Shown: positions 22,700 through 35,024 of the stretch, piece by piece
How the letters are laid out: the number at the start of each line of letters is the position of its first letter
Numbering within the stretch: the stretch's first letter is position 1
Assembly (NCBI GenBank): GCA_001695595.3
Contig: MBPM02000022.1
Location: 558,001 to 622,000, forward strand
DNA length: 64,000 nucleotides
Origin: Plasmopara viticola
Lineage: Eukaryota; Oomycota; Peronosporomycetes; Peronosporales; Peronosporaceae
Reading direction: 5' to 3'
Made by a program: the position numbers and the translations under genes
The notes under the pieces: generated by a model
Database searches by the model: none
Told to the model about the DNA's origin: nothing
Seen by the model: only the letters and a program-made list of their open reading frames with translations

Positions 22700-25600
22700 A
22701 TGAACAATGACTCTTTTATAGCGCTAAGACTTTGTACAGTTACAGATCAGTGTCGTCTTATTTTGTGGACGTGCACAGACGCAATAGAGCAAATTCTTAG
22801 CGAATAATGGTTCCTTGAAGCGCTGATAAGTCGTACGGCCACAGCCCAGTCCTCGTCTATGCTTTGAACATTCACAGACGCAAATAAGTCATGACTTACA
22901 CAAAATTGGCTTCTTTGAAGCTTCAAGACGTTGTACAGTAACAGATCAGTCCCGTACATTTTTCTAAAACAGATGCAATAGAGCCAAAGCTTAAAGAATA
23001 GTTTTTTTGCAGCGCTGAAACGTCGGACTGCTACAGATCTATCCCGTCTATCTTTCTATGAGTGCACCGCCATACCTAAGCACAAATAAGCAAATAATCA
23101 CCCTTTTGCAGCCTGAGAAGTCGTACAGCCACAAATCAGTTCATTCTATTGGACGTGCACAGACTTAATTTGGCCATAAGGAAGAGAATGCTGGCTATTT
23201 CGAAGCGCTGAACGTCGTACGGCAAAAATTTGGCTCCTTTTATTCATCGGGACGTGCACAATAGTAACAAACTCATTACTTAGCGATGGTTGACTCCGTT
23301 GAGGCGCTAAGACACTTAAAGGCAACAATAAGCCCCGTTTATCTTCTTAGACGTTCATGGACGCAAAAGAGGCAAAGCTTAGCTAACTGAAGCGCTAACA
23401 CGTCGTACAGCAAGAGATCAGTCCCATCAATCTAGCTCGACGTGCACAGCCAAAACTTAGCGATTATGGACTCTTTAACGTGCTGAACGTCCTACAGTCA
23501 CAAAGCAAGCTCATCTATCTAGACGTGCAAACGCAATCGCGCGATTACTTTCCAACGGATGGCTCTTTTGAAGAATTGAGACATCGTACGGATAAAGATT
23601 AATACCTTCTATCTTTCCAGACGTACGTCAACGCAATTAAGCTATTGCTTCGCAACTATTGACTCGAATGGAGCGCTGAGAGGTCGCACGACTAGAGATC
23701 AATCCCGTTTATCCTTCAAGTTGTGCAAGACGCAATACAAGCATAATGTTACGAATAATAACTCTTTGAAAACACTGGGAGGTCGTACCACCACAGTTCA
23801 ATCCCGTCTATCTATTTTGACGTGCACACACGCAATAGAGCCATATATCTGCGGTGACACTTTAAAGCGCCGAAACGTAATACGGCGAGAGATTGCTATC
23901 TCTTTTTCTCGACGTGCGCAGAAAAATCAGAACCAGATCTTAAGAAAGTATGGGACGCGTCATTTGGCCACCGGTCAGTGGCTGCTGATCAGTCCCGTCT
24001 ATCTTTTTAGACGTGCACAGACGCAACCGAGCCCTTACTTGGCGAATAAAGATTGTTTTGATGCGCTACAACGTCGTACGCCCAGCGATTAGTCCAGTCT
24101 ATTTTTTCTTAGGGCTGACAGACGCTAGTAAGTGATAAATTTGCGAATATTGTTTCCTTTTATACATTACGGCGTCGAACGGCCACAGAACCCTAGATAA
24201 GCAGGACGGTTTCTGGCCGAAAGACGATGTGGTGCATTAAAAAAGTCATTATTGACAAAGTCATGGCTCGATTGCGTCTGTTCACGTCTAGATATATCGC
24301 CGGGATTGATCTGTGTCCGTACGACGTCGTGGCGCATCGAAAGAGTCATTATTTTTGATGATATGGCTAGCGTCGATAAACGTCCAGATTAAGAGACAAG
24401 AATGGTTCGTTGGTGTACAACGTCGTAGCGCAATAAACAATCGTCATTTGCAAAGTTATGACGTCTAGGTAGATAGACTTGACTGATTTGTGGTCGTACG
24501 ACGTAGTACTGCATAAATAAAGTTATCATTCGAAACGCTATGGCCGAATTGCTTATATTCAAGTCCAGATTTGTGACCGTAAGACGTCGTGGTACATCAA
24601 AAGAAAAACGATTTACAATCTTATCGCTTGATAGCGTCTGTGCACGTCTAGATAGATAGACTGGATAAATTTGTGGCCGTTCGACGTCATAGTGCATCAA
24701 AAGAATCATTGATCGCTAAGACACCGCACTTTTGTTGTGTTACAGATTAGATAGACAGTCGGGACGACTTGGAGTCGCATCAGATCAATGGAGTCATTAT
24801 ACGCAACGTTTTAACTCAATTGCGTCCAATTACATCTAGGTAGGAAGGTGAATTGGATTTGTAGCCGTACGACGTCCTAGTGCGTCAAAAGATTGCTTTT
24901 TCGGAAAGTTATGGCTGGACTGTTTTTGCTCAGATCCAGAAAGATAAGCAGGACTGGTTTGTGGCCGTACGACGTTGCTCATCGCTCATCAAAAGAATAC
25001 TTTATCACAAAATTAGGGCTCGTCAAGATAGGTACACGGGTCGGATTTGCGGCCGTACGACGTCGCAATGCATCGATAGAGTGACTACTCGGAAAATTAT
25101 GAGTGGACTGCTTCTACGTCCAGAGAGATTAGTAAAACTGATTTGTGGCCGTACAACGCCGTTGCTCATAAAAAAAATACGTTCTCACAAAATTATGGCA
25201 TGAATGGTTCAAGAAAGATAGATGGTTTTGATTCGTGGCCGTACGACGTCATAGTGCATCAAAAAAGTCATTTTTTTGAACTTTATGGCTGTCCCGCTTT
25301 TGTTCACGTCCAAAATTATGAGGACTTTTTTGTGGCCATACAAGCATAAAAAAATATGATTCATCAAGTTATGACACGATTGCGTCTGTTCGCGTCAAAA
25401 TAGAAAGAAAGATAGGACAGATTTGTGGTCGTACGACGTCGCGCTGCGTCGAATAGTCATTTTTCACAAAGATTTTGCTCGATTGCGTCTGTTCACGCCT
25501 AGATAGATAGACAGGACTGAATTGTGGCCGTACGACGTCTAAGTGCATCAAAAGAGTCATTATATAAAAGTTTATATCTTAATTGTGTTTGTGTACATTT

Positions 25601-26297
25601 AGATAAGTTGACGGGACTGACTTAGGGTTTTTCGCCGTCGTAGCGCATCGAAAGAGTCAATAGTCTCTCAGCCATTGCTTGATAAAGTTTGTGCACGAAT
25701 ATTCGATAAATAGGACTGTTTTGTGGCAGTACGACGTCGGTCATCATACACACAGCTATGACTCGGTTTCGTCTGTGCACGTCTACATAGATAGCCAAGA
25801 CTGATTTGTGACTGTTATAAATCGTAAGGTTATGGCTTTATTGCGTCTGTGCATGTCGAGATAGATTAACGGGGCTAATATGTGACCGTTCGACGTCGTA
25901 GTTCATCAGCATCATCTTCATTCGCAAGGTTATCGCTCGATTGCGTCTGTGCACGTCTATATATATTAAAGGAATTGATTTGTGGCCGTATGCCGTCGTA
26001 GCGCATCGAAGAAAACATTGATTGTTCAGCCACAGCTTGATTGAGATTGTGCACATATAACAGATAAATAAGAATGTATTGTGTGGCCGTACGACGGTGT
26101 AGTGCATCAAAAGAGTCATCTTTCACAAAGTTGTGGCTTGATTGCGTCTGTGCACGCCTAGATAGATAGATAGGACTGCTTTGTGGTCAAACGCCTTCGT
26201 AGAACATCGAAAGAGTCATTTATCACTCAGCCACAGCTTGATTGATATTGTGCACGTCTAGAATGATCGATGGGACTGATTTGTAAAATGTACGACC
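22700..26297. repeat. Satellite array (~98-bp unit) that switches orientation near 24.2 kb
   Basis: About 15 diverged units lie in one orientation from about 22.70 to 24.19 kb, and about 21 lie in the opposite orientation from there to 26.30 kb. In the second half the landmark TGTGGCCGTACGACGT recurs near 24861 (as TGTAGCC), 24960, 25049, 25145, 25238, 25424, 25522 and onward to 26183, with spacings of 89-102 bases. Each unit also carries GATTGCGTCTGTGCACGTC, a GATAGATAGAC stretch and GCATCAAAAGAGTCATT. In the first half the reverse complements of the same blocks appear (GTGCACAGACGCAAT, CGTACGGCCACA). Units are diverged from one another and encode nothing. Confidence 0.9.
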
Positions 26298-26299
26298 TT

Positions 26300-28130
26300 A
26301 TTGCGAGGGCATTTGACAAATTAGCTGAAGAGTTTAAGCTTCTATGACGCATAAACGCAATATATATGCTGTCATAATCCTTATGATGTGAAAAACTTGC
26401 TTTAGGTGGCCTCAACTCTTTTATAGAGCGGCAATGGACGTGTATATACTTAAATCATGTATGGGCGAAAACCCGCATTTGTCAAATTAATTGTGTGATT
26501 AAACAATCGAACATCGACGGGCGTTCGATATGGCAACAGCATACCGCTAGGTATATCAACCACCATTAGGGGTGTGCCCAACTTCTTCATTAAAAAAAAT
26601 AACTACTGAATTTAATGCACAATGAAACGTAGGCCTGGACATGTTGTAAGCCAACAATTTTTATAGGTCTTTAAGCACAGTTCATCTCGTTATGAGCATG
26701 ACTAATCGCCACACTTTGCATTCTGTAACGAATGCGGAGATTACTCCCGCATCATGCCCTTCGTTGCTGTTTCCATGAATGGGCTCTAGAAAGCTCACAC
26801 TGCTCTCGTTGCAATGGCTATTGACTTGTGACTCAGTATTTTGTGCCTGACATACGATTAATCTCGATACCAAACACCTCAATTCAGTAGAATCTCTTAC
26901 GCTGGATCTCTGGACACTACGACCAAGTTATACTAAATTGGGATCGTAAGAGTGTTTAGGATCTCTGAGTAAAGGCGCAACATAGGACGTCAGTAACGCT
27001 ACTTTAAGACATAGATTCCTCAAGGGTTTTGCGAACATCTTTTTCGGCCTTCGATTTTGAGGTCCTTGAGGTTCGATAACTTTGCTTTCTCGAAAATTAC
27101 CTAATCTAGAGCGAACCTATGGGATACACGATCAGTTACCGTCAATTAAAAGCTTTTTTTTAAAAAACACGATTTTGTTTGTGACACCTACGGATCGATC
27201 TGTATCGCATCCAATTTTCTTCAAGGCAACCCATTTCTGATATATCTACGGTACCCATTAGTACTTTTACGCTAGATCTACGTTATCTACTTGCGGAGCT
27301 TTGCTGCGCACTTAGTATTATCTTCGCCCACATGTGCAACTATGCTATTTAAAGTGTCTTTCGGAACGAATTTATCTGCTAACAGAAGCCATTATTAGAG
27401 CTGGTGGCTTTATGATACCTGTTGTTGTACCCCACATCAGAAGCGCCATTTATAGCACCACTAAAAAAGCGTTTAACGGTTCCCTTTCGAGGAGATATCA
27501 GGACTTTATTTACCTCCCATAATCAGGTGGGACGCATGTATTCAGGCTTCGCGCAGATAGCATCGGTGAGAGCGTGAATATCCCAAGCCCTGTCACGTAG
27601 AACTGGACGGCAAATACCTAGGGTCTTGCCCTGTCTAAGAATACAGAAGTCGTTTTTACTACTACAAAATATCTAAGACAAAGGCATACTTGCTCGTTTT
27701 GAAGAAAAGTAAGGACTTGGTACCGACCAAATCCTCAAATTTCACTGTCAGGTCTTTTTTTATCGATAGACCTCCAAAGCAGTCCTAATAGTCGATCAAT
27801 AACTGACTCATTTCCACTTCTCTGGCTTATAAAGTCAATAAACGGTTTTCATTAATCGCAATCGCTCACCGTCGCGCAAATTTTCTCGACACGTCCGAAT
27901 TGTTTAAGAATCGAATTAGGTCGAATACCCTCGTGGATTTGTGTGATTTTCCAGCAGCCCACCGCTGCTTGTTCCTTTTTGATAGCTGTAAAGGTAACAA
28001 GTGCTAGGTTTTCACATGTATCAACTGCACACTCATCATGAAGACTAAGGTCTTCCCCAGTAAAATGCCTTATCCTACTTGGTGAGCAGCATTTTCTGGC
28101 TCTGAGGACGTGACTTCTACAAGCGATCCC
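26300..28130. other. Gene-poor region, nothing recognised
   Basis: No frame with coding character and no clear repeat is visible. Composition is AT-rich with short frames only. Confidence 0.4.
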
Positions 28131-28139
28131 TCAAGACAT

Positions 28140-29910
28140 TGTGCGAAACAAAGGGCCGAAGTTGTCGTCCTCTCTTAGACATACAAGAATCATGTGTACA
28201 AGTTTACCACAGCCTCATAGTGCTAATTTGTTCGGCACGTAATTTCATCAGAGCTGGACCTGCATTAGCGAGTTCTCGAACATTATACGATGGAACGACA
28301 AACTGGTCATCTAAGTCAAACCAAAACGGCGAGCCTGTCTGTGGCCGCTGTCATCTTGAAAAGCTTGTCAAATCTTCTCTTTCATCGTTGCGGCCTGCAC
28401 TCCTGAAGTTGAGTGTGAAGCGGAGGTCACGGTCGCCTTAACTTGTTCGGGCGATACCGCTTCAACAAAATAGGCTCTAAGCTCTTTAAAATCGTAGGAG
28501 CAGTAATAAAGCTCGAGTCTTCCGTGCTTAAAGGTAAAAAAAGTCGCGAATGCTGGAAAAGCTCAAAGTTTGCTGGAAGGAACAACGGTTTATTCTTGGG
28601 CTTCAAAATGTGTTAAAGAAAAGAGCCCAGTTTGTGTGGGTTTGAGAGTGCAAACGTCACGCGCATCCGATTACTTCTGATCGTGGCCGCTTTCTTTAGC
28701 TTTACCAGCTTACACTCTGTAAAGGCGCTACCGCTACGGCTTCCTGAGTCTATTTTTTGGGCTCCACAGCAGAGACCTTACTCGTACAGGTCGAATGCCA
28801 TGACGCGTTACCGCTGCTTGGCAGCAGAAGGGCTGTAAATGCAGCCTTCTCTTCGAACCCATAGAAGCTTCCCAGTCTTTGGAGTAGCGCCAACTGTGCT
28901 TCCGACAAATACAGAAAGATAGTTCTGTCTAGCTCTAATCCTTTGCTAGGATTTAGGTAGTTTATCATCCCGCGTGGGCTTAAAAATGGCCACAAGATCT
29001 AGCAGAAATAACGAGATCTGGCACAGAGGAAGCACGCACAACGATCTAAGAAGTTTCGGTGAACGACCGCTAAATTTGCTTACAAACATTCGTGCAATTG
29101 TTTCAGCAACATCCGTTTGAATGGTCGTCTGATCGAAATAAAGTGACATCTCTACTTCAAAACGAGACCATTCTAATACTACAAGAATGATACCATTCGT
29201 TCTTGGGGCCATTGTATACAACAAAAACGCTCAAAAAAATTGATAAAAGATAGGACTAGCTCGTGTTAGTAGGGTGTATAATTAAAGATTTTAGTTTGAC
29301 CAGGTGCAAAGCGTCTTCTGTACAGAGTTCACTGTCCCGCTGATCAATAGGAGCCGCCAACCTACACACTTGGCTTGAGCTTACGCAGCTCAGGGCATAT
29401 TAATAACCGTATGCACTCAGCAGAAGCCATAGAATTTCACTAATTTCATGCGCTTCAACCCATACAAAACGACCGATATTATTTTTGGCTTTGTACTAAT
29501 TAGTTAAAATCGCAATTATGTATAGCGGAATATTTCTTCTACACCAGCGCGGGTCAAGAGCACAAGCGTGGTCGTTAAGCTTGTTGCCATGCATTTCTTC
29601 AAAGAATAACTTGTCGTTTACGCGCGATCTGTAGCGCGTGACGATTATCGTAGACGACAATTCTAGTTCGCACACCACACCTAGCGACATAACTGATCAA
29701 CCATAGAAAGTTAGATGTGAAAATGTCTTGGTCTCTGTGGCAAACAGCTGTATACGTTTGCATCAGCACTGGAAGCTTTTGTTCAATGTTCGGCTTCTTC
29801 AATTTGATCGACATTTGCAAGAGTGAACACAAGAGCTGCTCGAGCTCAGTTGTCTTGCCCTTGAAATATCTTCCTTCCTCTACGAATTGTATCGTACGAG
29901 GCAATTTGCC
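28140..29910 (-). pseudogene. Fragmented minus-strand coding region, possibly URB1/NPA1-like
   Basis: Several minus-strand segments look like real protein but do not join into one frame. Bases 29904-29700 include LLQMSIKLKKPNIEQKLPV followed by YTAVCHRDQD, a pattern that recalls the helical repeats of the nucleolar ribosome-assembly protein URB1/NPA1. Bases 29212-29090 begin with an ATG (MAPRTNGIILVVLEW). Bases 28995-28800 include KGLELDRTIFLYLSEAQL. Near 28300 is DDQFVVPSYNVRELANAGPA, with in-frame stops nearby. It may be a decayed gene or a badly resolved spliced one. The URB1 assignment is tentative. Confidence 0.3.
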
Positions 29911-30278
29911 TTCTCACTACGTCCTTCGCCGATAAAATTAATCCGAGAAGCTAATTTGCTGTAATTTCTTCACAGGGTGTCGCAATGTCATCTGCGCGTC
30001 AGAGCCTTCGTGACGACTCTTCTCTGCTAATAAAAGCAGCTAGCTCCATCATTCTTATTTATTCTCAAGTCAAAAGCCGGTTGAGAATGTTAACTGTCGA
30101 ATGGGTGTTCATCTCGATAATTCAAAGCGTCGAGGCGTCAATTTTTTTAACAGATCTAAAGCTACAACTTGACACGTTCTGTAAAGAGGTACCTAAAAAA
30201 GGTTCAATACAGTTGAAGATATTCCAAGTGAGTGATGGTTATCGCTCATGTTCTTTTGTCACTTTTCATTCTGCAGCC

Positions 30279-32465
30279 ATGACATCAACTGCAACAGTCG
30301 TCGATCCCCGGAGTAATTGTAGCGCCAATGCTGAGCTTTACTGCGTACGCTATAGTAGTTGTAGTTGCCTCATCCAACCACTCACCTCTGCGCTGTGACA
30401 GGACACGAACGGTTTGCGTTGGAGCTTCATGTTAAATTTGACAGACATCTCCTACGGCACTTTTGGGTACGACTAGTAGTAATCTCCTTGCTATCCAAGC
30501 CCAATACGTGTTCCTATCTTGTTCGGCAGCAACAATAAATTTTATATGGGACAGCTCATTGCAGACCGCGGAGGCTTTGTAGTTTTCCGCAAGTGGGGCC
30601 GTGTCGGCGCCAAGACGCCACAATCACAGTCAGAATTTTTTAGCAGTGCAGAACACGCCGAAAGAGCCTTTCAAAAGATATTTCAGTCCAAGAGCGGCAA
30701 CAAGTGGCCACTTGCGCAGCCTTTTGTTCGAAAGCAGGGCAAATACTGTCTCGTTGGTGAGTCAGCCAAGGTTTGGATGCCTTGGAAATTCCGTATCAAT
30801 AAGATGTGATTCACTTGTTTTTTGCTAGAGCTGGACGATAGGGAACCGGACGTGTCATCCGCTAATGTCAATACAGAATTAGAGGAAAAACACGTTGTGA
30901 CGTCTAAACTACCGCAAGAAGTTCAAAAAATCGTCCAGGTGGGTTGGGCATAGTGCTCTTTTGCCTGTTAAGTGGTGACGGTAAAAAGAAATTGGCTGCT
31001 CGTAGCTAATTTGTGATCCAGAGGTAGTGACACGAGAAATGGTGAGCTTGAACGTAGATCTGAAGCGGTTTCCTTTGGGTAAATTTACCAACTTAAGAAG
31101 ACAATATACTAGAAGTAACTTGCTTTGCTCTCACAGGAAAACTCTCGAAAGCGCAAATTACGCAGGGCTACGGTATCTTGCAACGTCTTTCAACGGTGCT
31201 CGACGAGATTAGCGAAATTGAGCGGCTGTCGACAACTACAACAGTAACGAAGACTACAAAAGCTGGTGCGAAGAGTAGACGAAAAGCAAAAGCAAAACCG
31301 AAAGGTCTCGTTGCAGCTACTAGCCCCAGCCTTTCCGCGCTTCGTGACGATCTCAAATCACTCTCTAGCGAGTTTTACTCGCTCATCCCGCACAATTTTG
31401 GCCGCTCTCTACCCCCAGTGATCAATTCAATGGCTGATCTTAAACTTAAACTGGAATTGCTTGAGGTGCTATCAAATCTGGAAATTTCGCAAATGCTACA
31501 GAAACAAGAAGCTAAAAACCCAATTGGACCTGCGATTCATCCTTTTGATATTCACTACAAAATGCTCAACACAAATATGGAACCCTTGGAAAAGCATGGC
31601 AAGGAGTACAAAATTATTGAAAAGTACGGCAAACGTCTGTGTTCGAAATTAACCCGGCTGACTAAATATTGTCGGTAGGTTTATCCATAATACAAATGGA
31701 GGTTGCAAGCTCAATATCAATACGATTCTCGAGATTGCACGACCAGAGGAAGATTCTCACAAGGACGTTCTCAGCTCTCTTGATAACCATATGGTACACT
31801 GGATATTGCTTTTGTCAAACGCGCACCGGCCTGATTTAACGTTGACGATTATAACAGTTGCTGTGGCATGGCTCCCGATTGTCAAATTTTGTTGGCATAT
31901 TATCGCAGGGTCTACGTATAGCTCCGCCTGAGGCCCCCAAAAACGGATATCAGTTTGGCAAAGGAGTGAGTTGTGTGAAGAATCATTATCTTAATCTGAC
32001 TAATTGTATTTGTTTCGTAGTTGTACTTTGCTGACGCTTTAGCAAAGTCTGCAAACTATTGCTGTGCCACATCCCGGAATCCAACGGTAATATGGACATA
32101 TCTTAGCAGTGCATTTTAGCTATCTATGACGAATCAGCCTGGTTAAATATTCACAGGCAATACTTCTACTTGTCGACGTTGCTTTGGGAAAGCCGTACAA
32201 AACATCGAATGGCGAGTTCTTGGACTACACAACACTCAAAGACCAGCGAGGATGCGATAGCACGCTCGGACTTGGACGCGTAGCCCCAGAAGTAAATGAC
32301 TATGAGACGCTTCCCGATGGTATAGTTGTGCCAGCTGGAGCGCTAAAGCCAGTGAGCGGCAACCAGCATTTACTTTACAACGAATTCATCGTATACCGTC
32401 GCGAGCAGGTCAAACTCCGCTACCTTGTGGCCCTGGACATGCAGAATGTCGCGTGTGCTTGGTAG
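30279..32465 (+). CDS. Poly(ADP-ribose) polymerase, PARP2/3-like (tandem copy A)
   Basis: I assembled ten exons: 30279-30344, 30402-30466, 30530-30756, 30829-30938, 31006-31078, 31137-31623, 31679-31793, 31858-31965, 32021-32086 and 32157-32465, giving 541 residues. Domain order is a WGR DNA-sensing domain ([20 protein letters not shown]), a helical regulatory domain ([28 protein letters not shown]) and an ART catalytic domain. The triad is complete: His385 in LLWHGSR, Tyr419 in GKGLYFAD and Glu515 in LLYNEFIVY, as in polymerising PARPs. There are no zinc fingers or BRCT, so it is PARP2/3-like. A basic patch ([11 protein letters not shown], near residue 225) is inserted in the regulatory domain. 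The gene uses NAD+ to ADP-ribosylate proteins at DNA breaks. The ATG at 30279 follows a pyrimidine-rich AG, so a leader intron is possible. Confidence 0.9.
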
Positions 32466-32570
32466 TATAAAGATGCAATTATCTCAGTAATTATGAGCGT
32501 ATGTTTTAAGCTTTTCCTAACCTTTGATTGGACAAATACCTATCAATGATAATTTGGCATTTCGGTCAAA
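32466..32570 (+). promoter_or_regulatory. 105-bp spacer between the tandem PARP genes
   Basis: This is the only DNA between the stop of copy A and the ATG of copy B, so it must hold both a 3' end and a promoter. It is AT-rich and contains TTTGATTGG (a reversed CCAAT) about 45 bases before the ATG. No canonical polyadenylation signal is obvious. Confidence 0.35.
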
Positions 32571-34912
32571 ATGCCTTCCTGGCGCGTTGACCCGCTAAGT
32601 GGCTACAGCAGCACAGCAAAGGTGTACCAGGTTCGATCTTCTCTTGTAGTAGAATCCGAATTGATGGCTGATGGCTACCTTTGCTGTCAATTAGGACAAT
32701 AATGGCATTTTGTGGACCTTCATGCTCAATTACACAAACATTTCATTCGGGACGTATGGGTGAGATTGTTGCGAGCTTTTAGCATTGAGCAAAAGTTTCC
32801 TAATGACTTTTTCATACAGCAACAACAAATTTTATATGATGCAGCTGATTCAGGACGATAAAAAGTATATGGTTTTCCGCAAGTGGGGACGTGTCGGGGC
32901 CAAAAACCCGCAGGTGTGTCTAGAGAACGCTGTAGCTGTGTCAAATTTGTGGCTAAAAATTAGTTCGCAGCGTGCGCTGGAGCACTACAATGCATCCCTG
33001 GAAAAAGCACAAGCCTCTTTTACTAAAAAGTTTCAGGATAAGAGCGGAAACGAGTGGCCCCTTACGAAGCCGTTCGAGAAGGTGGAAGGAAAATACGTGC
33101 TTGTTGGTAAGTGACTTTAACGATATATGGCTCGGCATTGAACACTTAATGTTTTATCATTCTGACGGTTAGAGCTTGACGACCAAGAGCCGGAAGAGGA
33201 GGTAGAGACAAGCGAGGACGAGAAGGAAGAAGAGGTAGTATCGACTCTGCACGAGACTGTACAAGACGTTTTAAAGGTTTGATTTTACTAGAGATTGTCG
33301 CAGTTGGAGCATTATACGATGACTGCTAACGTCTGTTGCAGCTAATTTGTGACGCTGATTTGATCGCACGAGACGTGGCAAATATGAATATGGATTTAAA
33401 GCGACTTCCATTAGGTTGATAAACGAAAGCTGTAGTTTGTTTAGATAGCATTTGTGCTGAAATCTTTCTGGTCAGGCAAGCTATCAAAAGCACAAATTTC
33501 ACAGGGTTACGCGTTGTTGCAACAACTCTCTGTCGCACTCGATGCGATTGCGGAATTAAACAAGATTGGTACTAAGACATCACCTCCCGCTAAACGGTCT
33601 GGAGTTCGTAGATCCTCTCGGGTAAAACGAGTAACCAGTCAAAATACCGGTGAACTTCGCCGCTTAAAAAGCATTTTAAAGAGCTTGTCAAGCGACTTCT
33701 ACACGCTTATTCCCCACGATTTTGGTCGAAATTTGCCGCCTCCGATCGATTCGCTCGAAGAAGTCAAACTCAAGATCGATTTATTAGAGGTGTTAGCAAA
33801 TCTCGAGATTTCGCAGAAGCTGCAATCTGAAAAAAAGACGAATGCAAAGGGTAAAGCAGATGCCAGACTGAACTCACTTGATGTTCAGTACAATTTACTT
33901 AATGTAAAGATGGACCCGCTCTTTGAATCGACCGACGAATTTAAGATTATTGAAAAGTAAGTCCTTGATCAAGTGGTGATGCAGTGACACCTTGCTATTG
34001 TTTTCAAACCTTGATATTGCCCGTTACAGATACGTAAGGACTACTCATGCTCCCACTCACGTGCAATTTAAGCTGAGTATTAAATCGATTATCAAAATAT
34101 CGCGTCCGGACGAAGAGAAGTTTAAGGACGTTTTCCAGTCTGTAAACAATCACAAGGTTTGATAAGTATTTGGAAAAGGCTGGACATTATTGCTTGCAAC
34201 GTCACTGTTTAAGATTATACCATTGCATCGGCGCAGTTGTTGTGGCACGGATCTCGTCTGTCGAACATGATCGGTATTTTGTCAAATGGACTTCGAGTGG
34301 CTCCAGCAGAGGCTCCAAACAATGGGTACATGTTTGGCAAAGGGGTCAGTAAACTTGTTTGTAAACGTTAGTGCTGCTTGGTGCTAATTTAAAGATCTGG
34401 CAAATGCTCTCTAGATATATTTTGCCGACTCTGTGTCCAAGTCAGCAAATTATTGCTGGACGACGCCACAAAATCCACAGGTTTGACTGGGAGAATGATA
34501 GAAATGCTGTCGATCTTATAGAATCTCGTGAATGTATAAATGCAGGGTGTATTGATCTTAGCTGAAGTGGCCTTGGGTACACCCTACAAAGCTAAAAAGG
34601 CAGAGGATCTTACGTATACAACCCTGAAAGAAGTCAAGCGATGCGATAGCACGCATGGAGTAGGTCGCATGGCCGCTTTTGCGGAAGACTACGAGACCAT
34701 GTACGATCTTTTTATCTTAATTTGCCGATTGCTGTCATTACAATTCTGTCAAATTTGACAATAGGGCCGACGGTGTAGTTGTTCCTACAGGCGACTTTAT
34801 GCCATCCGACGGCAGTGGCTCACTGCTGTACAATGAGTTTATCGTGTACCGTCAGGAACAAGTGAAGATGCGGTATCTCGTCAACCTTGGCTTTCTTTAT
34901 GAAGAAATGTAA
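32571..34912 (+). CDS. Poly(ADP-ribose) polymerase, PARP2/3-like (tandem copy B)
   Basis: I assembled twelve exons: 32571-32630, 32695-32753, 32820-32913, 32971-33106, 33173-33276, 33342-33414, 33476-33956, 34030-34156, 34237-34344, 34415-34480, 34546-34700 and 34765-34912, giving 536 residues. The layout matches copy A: WGR ([23 protein letters not shown]), regulatory domain ([28 protein letters not shown]) and catalytic domain. The triad is His382 in LLWHGSR, Tyr416 in GKGIYFAD and Glu512 in LLYNEFIVY. An acidic linker ([16 protein letters not shown]) follows the WGR. A basic insert ([13 protein letters not shown]) sits at the same place in the regulatory domain as in copy A. Intron positions agree with A except for two extra introns, in the WGR and before the last exon. 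Both copies look functional. Confidence 0.9.
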
Positions 34913-35024
34913 ACTTTGCTTCGATTCTAAGCGAGTTCACTTCATAAAGAAAAGCACTGTATTACATTATGTCGGCTTGGCCTTTACACTACAACGTCTA
35001 TCGCACTGAGCGAGTAGGCGAGAA

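Noticed and set aside
22460..22807. 115-residue plus-strand gene
   Set aside because: It starts with ATG, but its second half lies inside the satellite and it has no domain or coding bias.
22700..26297. CRISPR array
   Set aside because: Units are diverged throughout with no identical short repeats separated by unique spacers, they change orientation, and the genome is eukaryotic.
29985..30398. Upstream ATG at 29985 as the start of PARP copy A
   Set aside because: The frame reaches the WGR exons only if a splice is made that breaks the frame, or if a long unrelated N-terminus is accepted. Copy B starts directly before the same motif, so the ATG at 30279 is preferred.
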